Shown here: one piece after another, positions 45,068-45,204 of the stretch
Layout of the letters: the number at the start of each line of letters is the position of its first letter
How positions within the stretch are numbered: position 1 is the first letter of the stretch
Source: Methylobacterium tarhaniae
GTDB taxonomy: Bacteria > Pseudomonadota > Alphaproteobacteria > Rhizobiales > Beijerinckiaceae
Assembly: GCF_001043955.1 (NCBI RefSeq)
Contig: NZ_LABZ01000011.1
Location: forward strand, 1 to 45,204
Reading direction: 5' to 3'
Length of the DNA: 45,204 nt
Made by a program: the position numbers and the translations under genes
Notes under the pieces: generated by a model
Seen by the model: only the letters and a program-made list of their open reading frames with translations
Told to the model about the DNA's origin: nothing
The model's database searches: none

Positions 45068-45204
45068 ATGTGCGGGATCGTTGGAATCGTCGGCCGTAAT
45101 GCCGTGGCGGGACAGGTGGTCGACGCCCTGCGCCGGCTCGAATACCGCGGCTACGACTCGGCCGGCATCGCCACCCTCGAAGGCGGGCGCCTCGAGCGCC
45201 GGCG
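45068..45204 (+). CDS. glmS: Glucosamine-fructose-6-phosphate aminotransferase (5' end only)
   Basis: The window ends 137 bases into this gene. The 45 codons seen read [21 protein letters not shown] then [20 protein letters not shown], the class II glutaminase N-terminus with the nucleophilic Cys next to the start Met and the YRGYDSAG motif. GlmS makes glucosamine 6-phosphate from fructose 6-phosphate and glutamine, upstream of GlmU. GTGAGC just before the ATG could also serve as start but would leave the Cys off the N-terminus. Confidence 0.95.
   Translation, partial: MCGIVGIVGRNAVAGQVVDALRRLEYRGYDSAGIATLEGGRLERR

Overview
The window is GC-rich bacterial chromosome (about 70% G+C by eye), densely coded on both strands. 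The gene set points to an alphaproteobacterium of the order Hyphomicrobiales, most like Methylobacterium and its relatives: a MucR/Ros-type regulator, a BioR-type GntR regulator beside bioY-bioB, a histone-deacetylase-like hydrolase, Tad-type pilin-like proteins, DUF2336, and short GC-rich repeat elements between genes. The genus is an inference from gene content and composition. I saw no rRNA, tRNA, phage, insertion sequence or CRISPR array.

Layout. 1-2.6 kb: a cut-off DUF6481 gene, a cation diffusion facilitator and a zinc-ligand-less MucR-like regulator. 2.8-5.9 kb (minus): ffh, rpsP and rimM for ribosome and membrane-targeting functions, plus a small Cys-rich protein. 6.1-10.6 kb: a small coiled-coil protein facing a 1285-residue double glycosyltransferase, separated by a perfect 48-bp palindrome. 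10.9-15.8 kb: aroC, a ribB with an N-terminal helix-turn-helix domain preceded by a duplicated palindromic motif, a deacetylase-like hydrolase, a lipoprotein L,D-transpeptidase and a DUF1993 protein. 15.8-16.5 kb: a decayed vapBC toxin-antitoxin pair. 16.7-24.2 kb: housekeeping genes pccA, a gamma-glutamylcyclotransferase-like gene, hisI, folE, an IscU-like scaffold, yidD and thrS. 24.4-30.6 kb (minus): an orphan tadE-tadE-tadG set and a YfhO-like membrane protein coupled to an exported beta-sandwich protein. 30.8-34.8 kb: two flavoproteins, a lytic transglycosylase, a DUF2336 protein and a previously easy-to-miss 38-residue membrane peptide. 35.1-37.4 kb: a biotin locus, bioR-bioY-bioB, with BioR-box-like sites. 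37.5-45.2 kb: a methyltransferase, an acetyltransferase, opgG-opgH for osmoregulated periplasmic glucans, glmU, a DUF2270 membrane protein and the start of glmS.

Functional links. Biotin made or imported through BioB/BioY feeds biotin enzymes such as the PccA encoded here. GlmU and GlmS are two steps of UDP-N-acetylglucosamine synthesis, and the L,D-transpeptidase and lytic transglycosylase act on the peptidoglycan built from it. RibB and FolE both open pathways from the GTP/pentose-phosphate pool to flavin and pterin. The most unusual items are the HTH-RibB fusion with its upstream operator-like palindromes, the vapBC pair in which antitoxin and toxin each carry a separate lesion, and the very long glycosyltransferase with an N-terminal repeat region.
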